Source: Caulobacter sp. (GTDB lineage: Bacteria; Pseudomonadota; Alphaproteobacteria; Caulobacterales; Caulobacteraceae). Taken from it: a stretch of DNA of 64,000 nucleotides. How positions within the stretch are numbered: position 1 is the stretch's first letter; each line of letters opens with the position of its first letter. The stretch spans positions 1-64,000 of the forward strand of contig JAIOXZ010000018.1 of NCBI GenBank assembly GCA_021741355.1, given 5' to 3'. The notes beneath the pieces were generated by a model. That model had not been told where the DNA came from, searched no databases, and saw only the letters and a list, made by a program, of their open reading frames with translations. This document shows positions 8,657-17,079 of the stretch, one piece after another. The translations under genes were made by a program, and so were the position numbers.

Positions 8657-9949
8657 ATGGACCGTCGTTCGTTTCTCGCCCTGATTGTCGCCGGCTGCGC
8701 CGACCCGTCGCTGGAGCCATCGCTGGGCATCGCCAGCCCCGCCCCGCAACCGGCGTCCGGAACGCCGGCCGTGCCGTCGGTTCCCGCGCCGTCAGCCAGC
8801 CTGACACCGTCCGGCGACCCCAATTTCGACGCCTGGCTGTCGGGGTTCTACAACCGGGCCCGCGACGCCGGCGTTCCGGCCGCCGTCCTCGACCGCGAGC
8901 TGGCGGGTCTGACCCCGGACACGCGCGCTTCCTCGCTCGATTCCCGGCAGCCGGAGTTCTCCAAGCCGGTCGGCGACTATGTGAAGGGCGTGGTCAGCGA
9001 CGCCCGGGTCGCCCAGGGGCGCCAGTTCCGCACCAGCCTGACCTATCTGCCGACCATCGAGCAGCGCTACGGCGCGCCGCGCGAGATCGTGCTGGCGATC
9101 TGGGCCATGGAATCCGCCTTCGGCAAGATCCAGGGCGACATGGACGTGATCCGCTCGCTCGCCACCCTGGCCGCCGACGGCCGCCGTCGCAGCTGGGCCG
9201 AGGGCGAGCTGATCGCGGCGCTGAAGATCGTCGGCTCCGGCGAAGCCCCGCGCACGCGGCTGAAGGGCAGCTGGGCCGGCGCCATGGGCCAGACCCAGTT
9301 CCTGCCCTCGGTCTTCCTCGCCACCGCCGTGGACGGCGACAACGACGGCCTGCGCGACATCTGGGGCTCGACCGCCGACGCCCTGTTCTCGACCGGAAAC
9401 TACATGGCCAAGGCCGGCTGGAAGCGGGGCCAGAGCTGGGCGCGGGAAGTGATCCTGCCGTCAGGCTTCGACTATTCGGTGGTCGAGGGCCCGAAGGACA
9501 CGCCGGCGGGCTGGGGCGCGAAGGGCGTACGGCGCGCCGACGGCCTGCCGTGGAGCAGCGCCGACCAGGCGGCGGAGGCGGGTCTGATCCTGCCCTCCGG
9601 CGTCAATGGGCCGGCCTTCCTGACCTTCCCCAATCACATGGCGATCCGGCGGTACAACAACTCGACCGCCTATGCGCTCGGCGTGGGCCTGCTGGCCGAC
9701 CGCTTCGGCGGCGAAGGCGGGCTGGTCACACCCTGGCCCTACGAGGTTCCGTTGTCTCTGGCCGACCGCATGGCGGCCCAGACAGCGCTGGCCAGCCTGG
9801 GCTTCAATCCGGGCGCGCCGGACGGGGTGGTCGGCTCCAACACCAGGACCGCCCTCCGCGCCTGGCAGAAGGCGCGCGGCCTGCCGGCGGACGGCTATCT
9901 GTCGATCGACCTGGTGCGCAAGCTGCGGGACGAGGCGGGCGGGCTCTAG
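8657..9949 (+). CDS. Lytic murein transglycosylase, MltB/SLT family, with peptidoglycan-binding domain
   Basis: 430-aa lipoprotein-like enzyme. A very short signal peptide (MDRRSFLALIVAGC) puts the lipid-modified Cys at 14. The transglycosylase domain (about 55-345) contains the catalytic Glu152 in IWAMESAFGKIQGD. A C-terminal PG_binding_1 domain (about 365-428) includes LGFNPGAPDGVVGSNTRTA. It cleaves glycan strands to 1,6-anhydro-muropeptides during wall remodelling. It diverges from the secreted paralogue operon, with 124 bases between starts. The stop codon overlaps that of a convergent MFS gene by three bases. Confidence 0.9.
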   Translation: MDRRSFLALIVAGCADPSLEPSLGIASPAPQPASGTPAVPSVPAPSASLTPSGDPNFDAWLSGFYNRARDAGVPAAVLDRELAGLTPDTRASSLDSRQPEFSKPVGDYVKGVVSDARVAQGRQFRTSLTYLPTIEQRYGAPREIVLAIWAMESAFGKIQGDMDVIRSLATLAADGRRRSWAEGELIAALKIVGSGEAPRTRLKGSWAGAMGQTQFLPSVFLATAVDGDNDGLRDIWGSTADALFSTGNYMAKAGWKRGQSWAREVILPSGFDYSVVEGPKDTPAGWGAKGVRRADGLPWSSADQAAEAGLILPSGVNGPAFLTFPNHMAIRRYNNSTAYALGVGLLADRFGGEGGLVTPWPYEVPLSLADRMAAQTALASLGFNPGAPDGVVGSNTRTALRAWQKARGLPADGYLSIDLVRKLRDEAGGL

Positions 9950-11232
9950 ACCCCTCCCTCGTCGCTCCGTTCGAGAATGGCCAGGGTCGCCTCGGCGTCC
10001 GGGTCGCCCCGCTCGCCGGCTTCGCGGAGGATCGCGTTCCGGAAGGCATAGGCCATCAGCCCGGCGAGGATCACGGCGTTCAGCAGGAACGGACCGGGCT
10101 GGAAGGCCTGGTAGAGCGTCACGAACAGCGGCGCGATGATCACGTTGAGGCCGTTCACCGCCGCGATCGCCGCCGCGGCCTGGGCCTGCTCATGCATCTG
10201 CACCGACAGCGAGGCGCCGGCGGTGAACCCCGGCCGGGCGAAGCCGTAGCCGAGGCAGGCGATGGCGTAACCGGCCACCACGGTCCAGTAGTCCGGCGCG
10301 AAGGCGGTGATCAGGTTGCCGAGGCAGGCCAGGGCCACGCCCCAGCGCAACAGGGTCTTGGGGCCCATGTTGAAGATGCGGATCAGCCCCCACTGCGCGA
10401 GCAGCCCGGCCATCGCCCCGGCGGCCATCGACACGGCGATGAAGCCCAGCGCCTCGACCGGCGAAACGCCCAGCTTGTCGATGATCATGAAGCCGAGGGT
10501 GTAGCCCTGGGCCGTCTGGCAGGTGGCTACGAGGAAGCCGTAGATCAGGAACGGCGCGAGTCGCTTGTCCTTCCACAGGGCGGCGCCCGCCAGGCGACGG
10601 GTCTCGCGGGGGACGGACTCCTCCGGCAGCATCCGCCAGACCACGATCAGCATGCAGAGCGCGATCAGGGAAAAGGTGAACAGCGGTCCGGCCAGCGACA
10701 CGAAGGGCAGGATGAACATCGGGGCCAGGAACGGCCCGACGACGGTGCCGAGGCCAAAGGCGCCGGCCAGACTGGCCATCATCTGGGTGCGTTCTGCGCG
10801 CGAGGTCCGCTCGGCGACATAGGCCTGGGTCGCCGGATTCGACGCCGACCCGATCAGGCCGAACAGCGCACGGGCCAACAGGAAGACGACGAAGATCACC
10901 GGCCAGGACGCGAGATGATGCAGCCCAGCGGTGACGACCAGCCCGCAGCAGAGCATCGACACCGCGAACCCGCCCAGGCCCAGCATGATCAGGGGGCGGC
11001 GCCCGCGCTTGTCTGACTCCCGGGCCCAGACCGGCGACATCACCGCCCAGAGCAGCGCCGACAGCGAGAAGATCGCCGCCATGAAGGCGTCCGGAATGCC
11101 GATCTGGCGACCGATCGCCGGCAGGATCGACATCAGGCCGGTGTTGCCGATGGCCACCACGATCGAGACAGCGAACAGTATGGCGAAGGATCGCGGGGCG
11201 AGCTTCGGGACGGATCGCGCCTGTGAGGTCAT
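9946..11232 (-). CDS. MFS transporter (drug:H+ antiporter type)
   Basis: 428-aa inner-membrane transporter with 12 hydrophobic segments. The loop between TM2 and TM3 carries WARESDKRGRRPLIMLG, the MFS motif A. The TetA/DHA1-like layout suggests export of a small hydrophobic compound. ATG 11232 (MTSQAR) is preferred over a GTG six bases upstream. No regulator adjoins it, and the substrate is unknown. It converges on the transglycosylase gene. Confidence 0.8.
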   Translation of the reverse strand: MTSQARSVPKLAPRSFAILFAVSIVVAIGNTGLMSILPAIGRQIGIPDAFMAAIFSLSALLWAVMSPVWARESDKRGRRPLIMLGLGGFAVSMLCCGLVVTAGLHHLASWPVIFVVFLLARALFGLIGSASNPATQAYVAERTSRAERTQMMASLAGAFGLGTVVGPFLAPMFILPFVSLAGPLFTFSLIALCMLIVVWRMLPEESVPRETRRLAGAALWKDKRLAPFLIYGFLVATCQTAQGYTLGFMIIDKLGVSPVEALGFIAVSMAAGAMAGLLAQWGLIRIFNMGPKTLLRWGVALACLGNLITAFAPDYWTVVAGYAIACLGYGFARPGFTAGASLSVQMHEQAQAAAAIAAVNGLNVIIAPLFVTLYQAFQPGPFLLNAVILAGLMAYAFRNAILREAGERGDPDAEATLAILERSDEGGV

Positions 11233-11290
11233 GACCACAGTCTAGGGCGCGTCGAAACAACGGCGCAACGGCCCCCGCGCTCATCGCCCA

Positions 11291-11322
11291 TTAAGCATTA
11301 ACCCCGATTCTGCAGCGGTTAA
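11291..11322 (+). promoter_or_regulatory. TTAA cluster and GANTC site upstream of motA
   Basis: Three TTAA tetranucleotides (11291, 11298, 11319) and one GATTC CcrM methylation site (11306-11310) sit within 32 bases ahead of motA, in a GC-rich genome where TTAA is scarce. CtrA recognises TTAA-N7-TTAA; the spacing here is not the consensus, so this could be half-sites (for example TTAACC) or chance. Confidence 0.3.
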
Positions 11323-11346
11323 CCTTGCAAGGCGGCGTCTCTCCCC

Positions 11347-12216
11347 ATGTTCCAGATCATCGGCATCGTGATGCTTTTCGCCATGGTGTTCGGCAGCTTC
11401 CTGCTGCACGGCGGCAAGATGGACGTGATCATCAAGACGCTTCCGTACGAGCTGATGGCCATCTTCGGGGCCGCCATCGCCGCCTTCCTGATTTCCCAGT
11501 CCCTGACCGTGGTCAAAGGCACGCTCTCCGGCTTCGGCAAGGTCTTCGCCGGGCCGAAGTGGAAGCCCAGCGACTATCGCGACCTGCTGTCGCTGCTGTT
11601 CCTGCTGACCAAGACGATGAAGTCCAAGGGCGTCATCGCCCTGGAAAGCCATATCGAGAAGCCGCATGACAGCTCGATATTCTCCCGCTTTCCGCGGATC
11701 ATGAAGGACCACTTCGCCATCGATTTCATCTGCGACACCCTGCGGATGATGACCATGAACCTGGAGGATCCCCACCAGGTCGAGGACGCGATGGAAAAGC
11801 AGATCGAGAAGCACCATCACGAGGCTTCCGGTCCGCCGCACGCCCTGCAGAACATGGCCGACGCCCTGCCGGCGCTGGGCATCGTCGCGGCCGTGCTCGG
11901 GGTCATCAAGACCATGAGCGCCATCACCGAGCCCCCGGCCGTGCTCGGCGGCATGATCGGCGGCGCGCTGGTGGGCACCTTCCTCGGCGTGTTCCTCGCC
12001 TATGGCCTGATCGGCCCGATGTCGACGCGCCTCCAGAACGTCATTGACGAGGAAGGCGCCTTCTATCGAATCATCCAGGCCGTCCTCGTGGCGCACCTGC
12101 ACGGCAACGCCGCCCAGATCTCCGTCGAGATCGGTCGCGGCAGCGTCCCGTCCGGCGCCCAGCCCAGCTTCCTGGAACTCGAGGAAGCCCTGTCCACCAT
12201 ACCGAACGAGGCCTGA
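11347..12216 (+). CDS. motA: Flagellar motor stator protein MotA
   Basis: 289-aa inner-membrane stator subunit. Four membrane segments (near 1-22, 33-52, 171-195, 203-225) with the large cytoplasmic loop between TM2 and TM3 that carries FRFP-like charge contacts to the rotor. The conserved TM3 proline is in NMADALPALGIVAAVLGVIKTM. MotA4MotB2 conducts protons to drive the flagellum. motB is not adjacent, which matches Caulobacter, where the two genes are unlinked. The upstream region has TTAA/GANTC elements, as expected for a cell-cycle-timed flagellar gene. Confidence 0.92.
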   Translation: MFQIIGIVMLFAMVFGSFLLHGGKMDVIIKTLPYELMAIFGAAIAAFLISQSLTVVKGTLSGFGKVFAGPKWKPSDYRDLLSLLFLLTKTMKSKGVIALESHIEKPHDSSIFSRFPRIMKDHFAIDFICDTLRMMTMNLEDPHQVEDAMEKQIEKHHHEASGPPHALQNMADALPALGIVAAVLGVIKTMSAITEPPAVLGGMIGGALVGTFLGVFLAYGLIGPMSTRLQNVIDEEGAFYRIIQAVLVAHLHGNAAQISVEIGRGSVPSGAQPSFLELEEALSTIPNEA

Positions 12217-12351
12217 GGCCATTCGCCGCGGGAAAAAAGTGATCACAGGGGCGTGAAGTCGGGCCTTGCGCTCCGCGCTGAGAGCGGCATAGTCCGGTCT
12301 GCGCCTCCCCGACGGGGCGCGTTAGAAACTCCTCACAGGGGACTCCAGGAC

Positions 12352-12618
12352 ATGACCTCCGATATGCTCCGTAAGCTGCTCGTCGCCGGCGCCGCCGTCG
12401 CCGCTCTCTCCGTCGCCGCCTGCGGCAAGCCCGCTGAAAAGGCCGAAGACGCCGCCGCGACCGCTGACGCCGCCGCCGCCGACGCTTCGAAGGCCGCCGC
12501 TGACGCCGCCGCCGCCGCTCCGGCCGCTGACGCCGCCGCTGCTCCGGCCGCTGACGCCGCCGCCGCTCCGGCCGCTGACGCCGCCGCCGCTCCGGCCGCC
12601 CCGGCGCCCGCGCAGTAA
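12352..12618 (+). CDS. Alanine-rich small lipoprotein with internal repeats
   Basis: 88-aa lipoprotein. The signal peptide ends in the lipobox LSVAAC (Cys at about residue 23). The mature part is almost only Ala, Asp, Pro, Lys and Glu, with three and a half copies of an eight-residue APAADAAA-type unit encoded by a 24-bp DNA repeat. Such low-complexity lipoproteins probably act as extended tethers or spacers in the envelope. GGGGA lies nine bases before the ATG. A strong terminator follows 30 bases after the stop, so the gene is a single transcription unit. Confidence 0.7.
   Translation: MTSDMLRKLLVAGAAVAALSVAACGKPAEKAEDAAATADAAAADASKAAADAAAAAPAADAAAAPAADAAAAPAADAAAAPAAPAPAQ
12517..12600 (+). 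repeat. 24-bp in-frame tandem repeat, 3.5 copies
   Basis: Three full units at 12517-12540, 12541-12564 and 12565-12588 plus a 12-base partial unit. They differ by a single base (last base of unit 1). The repeat lies inside the alanine-rich lipoprotein gene and keeps its frame, so copy number may vary by slippage without breaking the gene. Confidence 0.9.
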
Positions 12619-12649
12619 GACACGTCACGACGCTTCACGCGTTGTAAGG

Positions 12650-12683
12650 AAGGGCCGTCCTCCGGGGCGGCCCTTTTCTTTTT
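12650..12683 (+). terminator. Rho-independent terminator after the Ala-rich lipoprotein
   Basis: An 8-bp stem AAGGGCCG / CGGCCCTT with a ten-base loop is followed by TTTTCTTTTT. It ends just before the mnmC start at 12693, separating the two transcription units. Confidence 0.85.
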
Positions 12684-12692
12684 CCGGTTCAG

Positions 12693-14507
12693 ATGACGTC
12701 AGACACGACCCGCGCCGCCGATCCGTCCCTCGTCTGGGGCGATGACGGCCTGCCCCGGTCGGGCCGGTTCGGCGACGTCTACTTCTCCAGCGATGACGGC
12801 CTGGCCGAAACGCGCGCGGTGTTCCTGACCGGATGCGGCCTGCCCGAGGCCTGGGCCGGCCGACGCCAGTTCGTGGTCGGCGAGCTGGGCTTCGGGACGG
12901 GCCTCAACATCGCCGCCCTGCTGGACCTGTGGAGCCGCTTCCGGCCAGACGGCGGCAGGCTGAACATCTTCTCGATCGAGGCCTTCCCTGTGTCGCGCGA
13001 CGACGCCGCGCGGGCGCTTGGGCGCTGGCCCGAGCTGGCGCCGGTCGCGGACCGCATGCTGGCGCAGTGGCCGCGCAGGGCGAGGGGCTTCCACCGCCTG
13101 GACCTGCCAGACCTCGACGCGACGCTCGACCTGGCGGTGATGGACGTCGAGAGCGCCCTGGACCAATGGACCGGCCGCGCCGACGCCTGGTTCCTCGACG
13201 GTTTCGCCCCGGCGACCAATCCGCAGATGTGGAGCCAGCCGGTTCTCGACCGGATCGCCGCGGCAAGCGCGCCCGGAGCCCGCGTCGCCACCTTCACCGT
13301 CGCCGGCGTCGTCCGGCGTGGCCTGCAGACCGCCGGTTTCGCGGTCGAGAAGCGCCCCGGCCACGGTCGCAAGCGCGAACGGCTGGAGGCCCGGCGCGCC
13401 GGGGACCCGGTGATCAGCCCGCCGCCGCCGACCGTAGCCATCCTCGGCGCGGGAATCGCGGGGGCTTCGCTGGCGCGGGCGTTCCGCCGGCTGGGCGTCG
13501 AGCCGATCGTCATCGACGCGGGCGGACCCGGCGCGGGCGCCTCGGGCAACCCCGCAGCGCTGGTCTCGCCCCGCCTCGACGCGGGCCTGGGCCCGTCCGC
13601 CGCCCTGCATGCGCAGGCCTTCGCCCACGCCGTGGACCTCTACCGGGCCCTGCCCTCCGCCGTCATCGCGCAAGGCGCCCTGCAGCTGGAGGCGACGCCG
13701 CGGGATGCGGAGCGCTTCGACACCCTGGCTATGGCCGACCTGTTCGAGGCCGGAACCCTGGCGCGCCTGGACGCCGCGCAGACCAGCGCGCGCCTCGGCG
13801 AGGACGCTCCGGCCGGCCTCGACATCTCTGAAGCCGTCGTGCTGGACCCGTCGGCGGCGCTGGAGGCCTGGACCGGGCCGGTGCTGATCGCCACCGTGGA
13901 CCGGATCGAGACGCGAGAGGGTCGCCAGGCCCTGATCGACGCGCAGGGCGCGGTGCTCTGCACCGTGGATGCCGTCTGTATCGCCGGCGGCCACGCCAGC
14001 GCGATGTTCGCACCGGACCTGACCCTGCAGCCGATCCGCGGCCAGGCCAGCTGGACGATCGATCCCGAGCCCGCCGTCGCCATCTCGAAGGGCGGCTATG
14101 TCATCCCCCTGCGCGATGGCGGCGTGCTGTTCGGGGCCACCTTCGACCGGGATCGAACGGACACGGCCACCGCGCCGGCCGATCATGACCGCAACCGCGT
14201 CCTGCTGGCCGAGACCCTGCCCCGGATGGCCGGGCGGATCGCGGATCGCGACCTCCAGGGGCGGGCTTCAGTACGGGCGGCGACCCGCGACCGGCTGCCA
14301 CTGGCCGGCCCGGTCCCGGGCGCGCCAGGGCGATTCATCCTCTCAGGACTGGGCTCGCGCGGCTTTTCGACCGCGCCGCTGCTGGCCGAACATGTCGCGG
14401 CGCTGGTCACGGGCGCGCCCTCCCCCCTCCCCGCGGACCTGATCGCGCTCGTCGATCCGGCCCGGTTCGCGGCCCGGGCGCGCCGCCGCGCCTCGATCCC
14501 GACGTAA
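12693..14507 (+). CDS. mnmC: Bifunctional tRNA U34 methyltransferase/FAD oxidoreductase MnmC
   Basis: 604-aa two-domain enzyme for the last steps of mnm5s2U34 formation in tRNA. The N-terminal SAM methyltransferase (MnmD, about 15-240) has the motif GELGFGTGLNIAAL near 63 and the DGFAPATNPQMW segment near 170. The C-terminal FAD oxidoreductase (about 245-600) begins with the dinucleotide fold VAILGAGIAGASLA and has ASGNPAALVSPRLD. Order and length are those of the fused E. coli-type MnmC. It is monocistronic between a terminator and a secreted DUF6491 gene. Confidence 0.9.
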   Translation: MTSDTTRAADPSLVWGDDGLPRSGRFGDVYFSSDDGLAETRAVFLTGCGLPEAWAGRRQFVVGELGFGTGLNIAALLDLWSRFRPDGGRLNIFSIEAFPVSRDDAARALGRWPELAPVADRMLAQWPRRARGFHRLDLPDLDATLDLAVMDVESALDQWTGRADAWFLDGFAPATNPQMWSQPVLDRIAAASAPGARVATFTVAGVVRRGLQTAGFAVEKRPGHGRKRERLEARRAGDPVISPPPPTVAILGAGIAGASLARAFRRLGVEPIVIDAGGPGAGASGNPAALVSPRLDAGLGPSAALHAQAFAHAVDLYRALPSAVIAQGALQLEATPRDAERFDTLAMADLFEAGTLARLDAAQTSARLGEDAPAGLDISEAVVLDPSAALEAWTGPVLIATVDRIETREGRQALIDAQGAVLCTVDAVCIAGGHASAMFAPDLTLQPIRGQASWTIDPEPAVAISKGGYVIPLRDGGVLFGATFDRDRTDTATAPADHDRNRVLLAETLPRMAGRIADRDLQGRASVRAATRDRLPLAGPVPGAPGRFILSGLGSRGFSTAPLLAEHVAALVTGAPSPLPADLIALVDPARFAARARRRASIPT

Positions 14508-14558
14508 CCGCGTGTCAGAGTGCAACCGGGACCGGGAGCCACACGTTTGGAGACCGCT

Positions 14559-14978
14559 ATGAAGACACTGACCACAGCCTGCCTCGTCGTCGGACTCGCC
14601 CTTACCGCCGGCGCCTCGGCGCTCGCCGCTGACGAGACAGCCGGCCCGGCCGCAAATCCTCCGGCGAAGAGGGCGTGTTTCTTCTCCCACCAGATCAATG
14701 GGTGGCGGGAAGACAGATCCGCGCGCGACACCGTCGTCTACCTCGACGTGAACGCACACGATGTCTACCGGCTGGACATGTTCGGCCCCTGCAACGGCAT
14801 CAACGAGGCCTTCACCATCGGGGTCGAGACCCGTGGCGGCGGTACGGCGATCTGCGACGGACTCGACGTCACCCTGATCACGAATTCCCCGATCGGACCG
14901 TTCCGCTGCCCGGTGTCAAAGATCACCCGGCTGACCCCGGAAGAGATCAAGGCCCTCTCCGCCAGCAAGCGGCGCTGA
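14559..14978 (+). CDS. Secreted DUF6491-family protein
   Basis: 139-aa exported protein: signal peptide 1-24 ending ALA-AD, then the DUF6491 pattern with RACFFSHQINGWRE, DTVVYLDVNAHDVYRLDMFGPC, a GGGTAICDG segment, FRCPVSKI and the closing LTPEEIKAL. Four cysteines would pair in the periplasm. The family is frequent in Caulobacterales and Sphingomonadales and has no assigned function. The ATG at 14559 follows TTGGAGACC, an acceptable ribosome site. Confidence 0.75.
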   Translation: MKTLTTACLVVGLALTAGASALAADETAGPAANPPAKRACFFSHQINGWREDRSARDTVVYLDVNAHDVYRLDMFGPCNGINEAFTIGVETRGGGTAICDGLDVTLITNSPIGPFRCPVSKITRLTPEEIKALSASKRR

Positions 14979-15118
14979 CGCTCCACGCCCTCCGCGACAG
15001 CCTGTCGCAGGACCGATCGGCAACCATTCCCGCCCCGCGACATTCCGCGTCGTGGTGATTACGCGCGCCCGGCGATAGGGTCGCAGAACGCCGTTCGCTT
15101 TCGGCGGGGGACAATCGC

Positions 15119-15589
15119 GTGGACGGAGACGACCAGAGCAAGATCGGACCGTTCCGGCCGGAGGTCTTCTTCGTGGGCCGCACGGAGGGCTGGGGGCTGA
15201 CCCGCGGTCCGACCGGCAAGCTGCAGCAGCGCTGCCGGGTCATCACCGAGGGACGGCTGGACGAGGCCTACCGCGCGATCAAGTTCGACGAGGCCTTCCA
15301 TTGGGAAAATGGAGACCTCGAGGAGTGGCGCTGGGCCATGACCCGCGGCCTGAACGGCCAGTATGTCGCCGCCGAAGCCCTGGCCGGACCTGGCATTCAG
15401 GGGCGCTATGAGGGCGCGGACTATCTGCTCTCGTTCCGACGGCCACTACGGCCTGACGGCGGACCCAGGCCCCGCTTCCTGACCCGCTTCACCCAGATCT
15501 CGCCGACCGTCGCGCTGAAGCACGTTCGCCTGTTCCTCTGGGGCCTGCCGGTCGGACAGATGACCGTCTTCCACCGCCGGGTCGACTGA
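15119..15589 (+). CDS. DUF3833-like protein
   Basis: 156-aa protein with the DUF3833 pattern: FFVGRTEGWGL.RGPTGKLQQR near residue 18, DEAFHWENGDLEEWRW near 60, and GRYEGADYLLSFR near 95. Family members are usually periplasmic lipoproteins, but no signal peptide is visible here with the GTG start at 15119. Near the C-terminus KHVRLFLWGLPVGQMTVFHRR matches the end of the family. It sits 140 bases after the DUF6491 gene and may be co-transcribed. Function unknown. Confidence 0.55.
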   Translation: MDGDDQSKIGPFRPEVFFVGRTEGWGLTRGPTGKLQQRCRVITEGRLDEAYRAIKFDEAFHWENGDLEEWRWAMTRGLNGQYVAAEALAGPGIQGRYEGADYLLSFRRPLRPDGGPRPRFLTRFTQISPTVALKHVRLFLWGLPVGQMTVFHRRVD

Positions 15590-15687
15590 CCCGCCCGCTT
15601 CTAGTGCTCCCGGCCGGAGCGCCAGAACGTCTGGGTCGGCGCCGGTAGATCGATACTCAGAATCTTCACGGCCCGCCCTTTTGGGGA

Positions 15688-16110
15688 ATGCGTCTATGGC
15701 GCAAGCAATCCTCATTCCACACGCCCCGCGCGGCCAATGCGGCAATGTCTCTTCGTCGCAGGGTTAACAATTCTGATGGACGAAAGGCGTTGTCGGCATT
15801 TACCTCTGCGTTCATGGAGGAGCAACACGACCCGTTGGCGATAGGACGGCTGACCCCGCGTGAGCGGGAATGCCTCCGTCTGGTCGCGGAGCATCTCCAT
15901 TCCAAGGAGATCGCCCGGCGATTGCGCATCTCCCAGCACACCGTCGACGGCCACCTGAACGAGGCGCGCAGACGCCTCGGCGTGGCCAGCCGCCGCGACG
16001 CCGCCCGCCTGTTGCGCGACTGGGAAAGCGGCCATGACCCCCTCAATGATTTAGGGGGCGCCGCGGCGGGGATAGTCGTCCTGCCCGATGATCCATCAGC
16101 CTTGACGTAA
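15688..16110 (+). CDS. Small LuxR/GerE-type DNA-binding protein
   Basis: 140-aa protein whose only domain is a C-terminal LuxR helix-turn-helix (residues about 52-110): LTPRERECLRLVAEHLHSKEIARRLRISQHTVDGHL, with an [17 protein letters not shown] tail. There is no receiver or ligand-binding domain, so it is a stand-alone DNA binder or needs a partner. The start is uncertain; ATG 15814 (MEEQHD) would give a 98-aa product that keeps the whole domain. It is followed 19 bases later by a 104-aa ORF with a good ribosome site, so the two probably form an operon. Confidence 0.7.
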   Translation: MRLWRKQSSFHTPRAANAAMSLRRRVNNSDGRKALSAFTSAFMEEQHDPLAIGRLTPRERECLRLVAEHLHSKEIARRLRISQHTVDGHLNEARRRLGVASRRDAARLLRDWESGHDPLNDLGGAAAGIVVLPDDPSALT

Positions 16111-16129
16111 TTGCTGCGGGAGGCGGGAC

Positions 16130-16444
16130 ATGGACGACATCAAGGATCAGACGACCTGGGACGTGGGAGTCCCGCCGATCATCGAGCCGGCGGTGGAGCC
16201 GGAGCTCTGGAACGCGGCGGCGGACATGCCGGTCTGGACGTGGAGCCAGCTGGAGGACGCGCTGAGCGAGCTGGCGGCGAGCCGGCAACAGCACGACATG
16301 ATCGAGAACCTGGTCTCGGCCACGCGCAAGCAGGCCCGGTACCTGCCTTCGGGACACATCCTGAAGGAGATCCTCTGCATCGCCTGGGTGATCGCGGACG
16401 AGACCTTCAAGGGCGGTCGCGAGGAGGGCTCCTCCATGACCTAG
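16130..16444 (+). CDS. Hypothetical protein downstream of the LuxR-type regulator
   Basis: 104-aa acidic, mostly helical protein with no recognised domain. GGGAGG at 16118-16123 lies six bases ahead of the ATG. The C-terminus (GGREEGSSMT) is hydrophilic. Immediately after its stop, in the -1 frame, comes a hydrophobic segment with no start codon of its own (see the 16438-16575 entry), which raises the possibility that the real product has a membrane tail. Confidence 0.6.
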   Translation: MDDIKDQTTWDVGVPPIIEPAVEPELWNAAADMPVWTWSQLEDALSELAASRQQHDMIENLVSATRKQARYLPSGHILKEILCIAWVIADETFKGGREEGSSMT

Positions 16445-16575
16445 GACCCGCCGGCCGACTGGCGCTGATCGGAGGCGCCGCGATCCTGGCCGCGCTGTTG
16501 CTCAGCGCGGTGATCATGGCGAGCCACCAGTTCGCTTTCGTGATCCAGCAGAGCATGTCGGGCTGGGACAACTAG
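16438..16575 (+). other. Start-less membrane-segment ORF in the -1 frame after the 104-aa gene
   Basis: This frame encodes about 45 residues: a short polar lead, a 20-residue hydrophobic helix (LALIGGAAILAALLLSAVIM), then ASHQFAFVIQQSMSGWDN and a stop. No ATG, GTG or TTG precedes the helix; the first such codons lie inside it. A single -1 shift at the end of the upstream 104-aa gene would join the two into a tail-anchored protein of about 148 residues. GAGGAGGG at 16421-16428 stands seven bases before an ATG whose frame stops after two codons. Explanation could be frameshifting, a non-standard start or a sequencing error. Confidence 0.4.
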
Positions 16576-16661
16576 CCGGGACCTGAGGGTCCCACACCCT
16601 TTCAGAAAATTCGCATAGATCCGCCGCGTCGACCCATCGGCGCGGACCGGAGGAGCATGCC

Positions 16662-17015
16662 ATGAAGCGCAAAATTCTCGGCCATCAGGTGGCCGACCAG
16701 CTGTTCGCTGCCGAAGCCGCCATCGACGGCGCCCTGTCGGCCGTCGCCACCCTCACCGCCATGCTGCCCAACGCCCGCATCGAGGCGCGCCTGTCGGCCG
16801 TCGTCGGCCAGGGCGTGTTCGACCGGTCCTGCCAGACCATCGCCGCCCTCACCGAGGCGCGCCGGGGCATCGTGGAGACCCACCATGAACTGACCCGGCT
16901 GCAGCACAGCATCGGCCTGGGCGCGGTCTCCCTCGGCGGACACGACAAGCCCGAAGAGAACGAGCCCCCCGCGGAAGGACGCCTGCGCGCCGTGGCCAGA
17001 AGCCGCGCCGCCTGA
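16662..17015 (+). CDS. Hypothetical small helical protein
   Basis: 117-aa protein, helical through residues 5-85 (AAIDGALSAVATLTAMLP, ARIEARLSAVVGQGVFD, CQTIAALTEARRGIVETHHELTRLQHSIG), then a charged tail. No known domain; the pattern resembles four-helix-bundle proteins restricted to Caulobacterales. GGAGGAG at 16649-16655 gives a strong ribosome site. It stands 220 bases after the 104-aa gene and 64 bases before a membrane-protein gene. Confidence 0.6.
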   Translation: MKRKILGHQVADQLFAAEAAIDGALSAVATLTAMLPNARIEARLSAVVGQGVFDRSCQTIAALTEARRGIVETHHELTRLQHSIGLGAVSLGGHDKPEENEPPAEGRLRAVARSRAA

Positions 17016-17079
17016 GACTTACGTCCGGCCCCGGTTTGAGGTCTGATGGCCGGAGCAACCCCTGGGGGGAGTTCCGGCC

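Noticed and set aside
12333-12638. 101-aa Ala/Ser-rich ORF antisense to the lipoprotein
   Set aside because: It exists only because the 24-bp GCC-rich repeat is open in both directions; the sense strand has signal peptide, lipobox, ribosome site and terminator.
16111-16575. 154-codon frame starting at TTG 16111
   Set aside because: It overlaps the 104-aa gene in another frame with a worse start; only its 3' hydrophobic part looks protein-like and is listed separately.
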